A stretch of DNA of 37,657 bases from a virus. The first letter of the stretch is position 1. Each line of letters begins with the position of its first letter. The notes below the pieces were generated by a model. The model was given only the letters and a program-made list of their open reading frames with translations, made no database searches and had not been told where the DNA came from. The stretch is taken from IMG/VR virus record IMGVR_UViG_3300042470_000503, positions 1 to 37,657 of that record. The stretch is one strand, 5' to 3'. Both the position numbers and the translations under genes were made by a program. Shown in pieces: positions 35,865-37,657 of the stretch.

Positions 35865-37657
35865 TGGCAACTCTTGAACAGCTTTACGAAGGAATACGCA
35901 GAGCGAACGCTGCTGGTGACGAGAATGCTGTTCGCGTGCTCGGAGCAGAGATTGTAAGAATGGAGCCGAATCCAGAGCGGATTCAACTGCAAGGACAACA
36001 GCAGACCATTCAGAGCGGTCCTAGCACTGACTTCGGTGTAGGCCAGAGACAAGAAAGCCCGCTGGCAGCCGTTGCTGGTATCCCTGGGGCTATTGCAGAG
36101 TCTTTCACTGGAGAGCAGAGGAAGACAGAAGCCAGCCAGTTCTTTCCAGACTGGAGAAACAATCTGCCTGAGTTCTCGCTGACTCAAGGTCCAAGCGCAG
36201 TCAAAGCCATCAAAGTGGCTGCGGCTACCATGACTGCTTCTCCAGAGGAGACAGCAAAGATCGTCAAGGCACAGTATCCTGATGTAAATGTGCTTCAGGA
36301 CGACAAAGGAAACTTCTTTTTTGAGTCTGGCATCGACAAGAAGATCTACGCCATTCCTCCCGGCTTTGGTGCTACTGATATTCCTAGAGCACTCGTTGCT
36401 GGAGCTATGTTTGCTCCAGCGGCAGGGGCAGCAACAGCGGCTGGCAGGATCATTGGCACTGGCTTAACACAGGCCGGCATCGAAGCTGGACAGGCAGCAG
36501 TAGGTGGCGAGTTCAACGCTGCTGACATTCCGATTGCAGCGGCTACGCAGGGCGCCTTTGAAGCGTTTGCTGCTAGGAATGCGATCAAGCAGTCTGTTGG
36601 CGAGCTTCTTGGTGGCCTCCTTCAGAAAGAACAGGCAGCAATACCTGGCAGATATGTTGGCCCGACTGGACAGGCTGCATCTGCTGTTCCCGCCAATATC
36701 GCAGCAGAGATGGGTGGCGCGCTTTCGCCCACACAGGCAGCATTGGTGTCTGCTCAAATGCAAGCAGAGATGGGTGGAGCACTTGATGCTCAGGCTAGGG
36801 TTGCAAGGCTTGGTCAGTATATTTCTCCGACCGGCGAAAGAGTTGCTGTTCCTCCTCAGGCAATGGCGGCAGAAGCTGGTGGAGCACTTGGTTATCCTGA
36901 AGGGCGGTTCGTATCTCCAGAAGGGGTGCCTACTCCTGCTGCGCCGGCAAACATTCGAGCAGAAATGGGCGGGGCATTGACTGCGCCTCCACAGCAGTTC
37001 CCGTCACCAACTGGGGTAATGACTGCTGAGATCCCGGCAAACATTCGTGCTGAGATGGGTGGCGCTCTTTCGCGAGAAGCACCGCCAGCTCCTCGATACA
37101 TCAGCCCAACTGGTGAGCCTGTCATGCAGCCGCCAGCAGCCATGCAACGTGAAGCTGCCGGTGGTCTTTTTGATACGTTTGCTGCTAGAAACGCAAATGT
37201 ATTGGAGCCTGAAGTTGCTGCCGCACGACCAACTCCTGTTACAAGTGCAACACGAGCTGCTATTCAGGCAGAAGCTGAAGCTGCAACTGGAGCACCATTG
37301 AATGCAGCTGAACGTCTTAGGGCCGGTATAATGGACGAGGCAGAGCTTGGAGAGCTTCTTAGAAAGGCATCAAGTAATGAGATTGGCTCCACTAAGGCAA
37401 AGGAAGAACTGGCAACCCTTATTGGTGAAAATCCTGAGAAAAGGGCTGTGTTTGAAAGACTTGGCATTGAACCACTCATAGATTGGTTGTCTGATAACCA
37501 GCAAGTCAGGGCGGGGATTGGATTGACTAGATCAAAAGTTGGATCTGCTGCTGAATCTGAGTATCTTCAAACTCTTATTCCCGCTACAAAAAGAGTAGAC
37601 GCACTCATGGCGTCTATTGATGGCTCCAAAGACATTTCCTTAGTCTCTGAAAGCGTT
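35864..37657 (+). CDS. Large ejection protein, P22 gp16-position (partial)
   Basis: At least 598 codons, open to the window edge with no stop. It begins MATLEQLYEGIRRANAAGDE, an N-terminal helix style common in ejection proteins. Residues about 165-255 are a Gly/Ala-rich membrane-active-looking stretch (RALVAGAMFAPAAGAATAAG, then a GG-type motif). Residues about 263-435 hold five (Y/F)xxP(T/E)G motifs and six (A/R)E(M/A)(G/A)GxL motifs in alternation, an internal repeat array. It probably forms part of the injected periplasm-spanning conduit. Confidence 0.65.
   Translation, partial: MATLEQLYEGIRRANAAGDENAVRVLGAEIVRMEPNPERIQLQGQQQTIQSGPSTDFGVGQRQESPLAAVAGIPGAIAESFTGEQRKTEASQFFPDWRNNLPEFSLTQGPSAVKAIKVAAATMTASPEETAKIVKAQYPDVNVLQDDKGNFFFESGIDKKIYAIPPGFGATDIPRALVAGAMFAPAAGAATAAGRIIGTGLTQAGIEAGQAAVGGEFNAADIPIAAATQGAFEAFAARNAIKQSVGELLGGLLQKEQAAIPGRYVGPTGQAASAVPANIAAEMGGALSPTQAALVSAQMQAEMGGALDAQARVARLGQYISPTGERVAVPPQAMAAEAGGALGYPEGRFVSPEGVPTPAAPANIRAEMGGALTAPPQQFPSPTGVMTAEIPANIRAEMGGALSREAPPAPRYISPTGEPVMQPPAAMQREAAGGLFDTFAARNANVLEPEVAAARPTPVTSATRAAIQAEAEAATGAPLNAAERLRAGIMDEAELGELLRKASSNEIGSTKAKEELATLIGENPEKRAVFERLGIEPLIDWLSDNQQVRAGIGLTRSKVGSAAESEYLQTLIPATKRVDALMASIDGSKDISLVSESV

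Noticed and set aside
1-37657. Integrase, CI-type repressor, transposase or insertion sequence
   Set aside because: None of the ORFs in the window shows the motifs of these families; temperate lifestyle cannot be claimed from this window.

Overview
This window is a tailed-phage (or prophage) genome segment whose virion module is P22-like. It encodes a large terminase, a P22 gp1-type portal, a scaffold, a P22 gp5-type coat, a gp4-type tail adaptor, a gp10-type tail hub, three ejection-type proteins and a tailspike with a P22-type head-binding domain. That makes a podovirus of a Gram-negative host the best inference. The host genus cannot be read from the sequence. No integrase or CI-type repressor is visible, so lifestyle is open. 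The last gene runs off the right edge, and the first 37 bases hold the last codons of another gene directly upstream of the tailspike. In P22 the gp16 ejection gene also lies upstream of the tailspike gene, so both edges may belong to one ejection gene of a circularly permuted genome cut at an arbitrary point (inference).

Layout. 1-2922 (+): split tailspike, with a head-binding adaptor and a separate beta-helix spike. 2922-5687 (+): compact lysis-type cluster with four small membrane or hypothetical ORFs, a calcineurin-like phosphoesterase, two small proteins and an endolysin. 5688-12831 (+): early-type operon opened by a Cro-like HTH gene with a palindromic operator on its -10 box. It continues with a Cas4/RecB-like nuclease, a RuvC-like resolvase, a RecT-like annealase and an SSB-like protein ending EEIPF. 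Next come a DnaB-N/RepA-type ATPase, a winged-helix protein and a NrdR-type zinc-ribbon protein. Most genes overlap by 4 bases (ATGA). A bidirectional terminator closes it. 12904-13753 (-): zinc-finger protein and membrane protein. 13754-14418: non-coding, with a tandemly duplicated, covarying hairpin element, G-rich repeats and a minus-strand terminator. 14419-16963 (-): eight small genes, including a beta-clamp-like protein, most preceded by C/A-rich leaders without Shine-Dalgarno sequences, plus a (TTGGG)6 repeat. 16964-17121: divergent control region. 17122-18813 (+): probable small terminase and small genes, separated by non-coding stretches with a tRNA-3'-end-like segment and a second pair of covarying hairpins. 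18903-37657 (+): packaging, head, fibres, tail hub and ejection genes, punctuated by terminators.

Working together: the minus block and the 5834-12831 operon would act early (regulation, recombination-dependent replication). The 18.9-37.7 kb block builds the virion. The 1-5.7 kb block supplies host recognition and lysis. The most novel-looking items are the duplicated hairpin element at 13870-14012, the GAGAGA-loop hairpin pair at 18346-18430, the near-leaderless TTGCAC promoters, the shared C/A-rich leaders of the minus-strand genes, and the repeat-built structural proteins.
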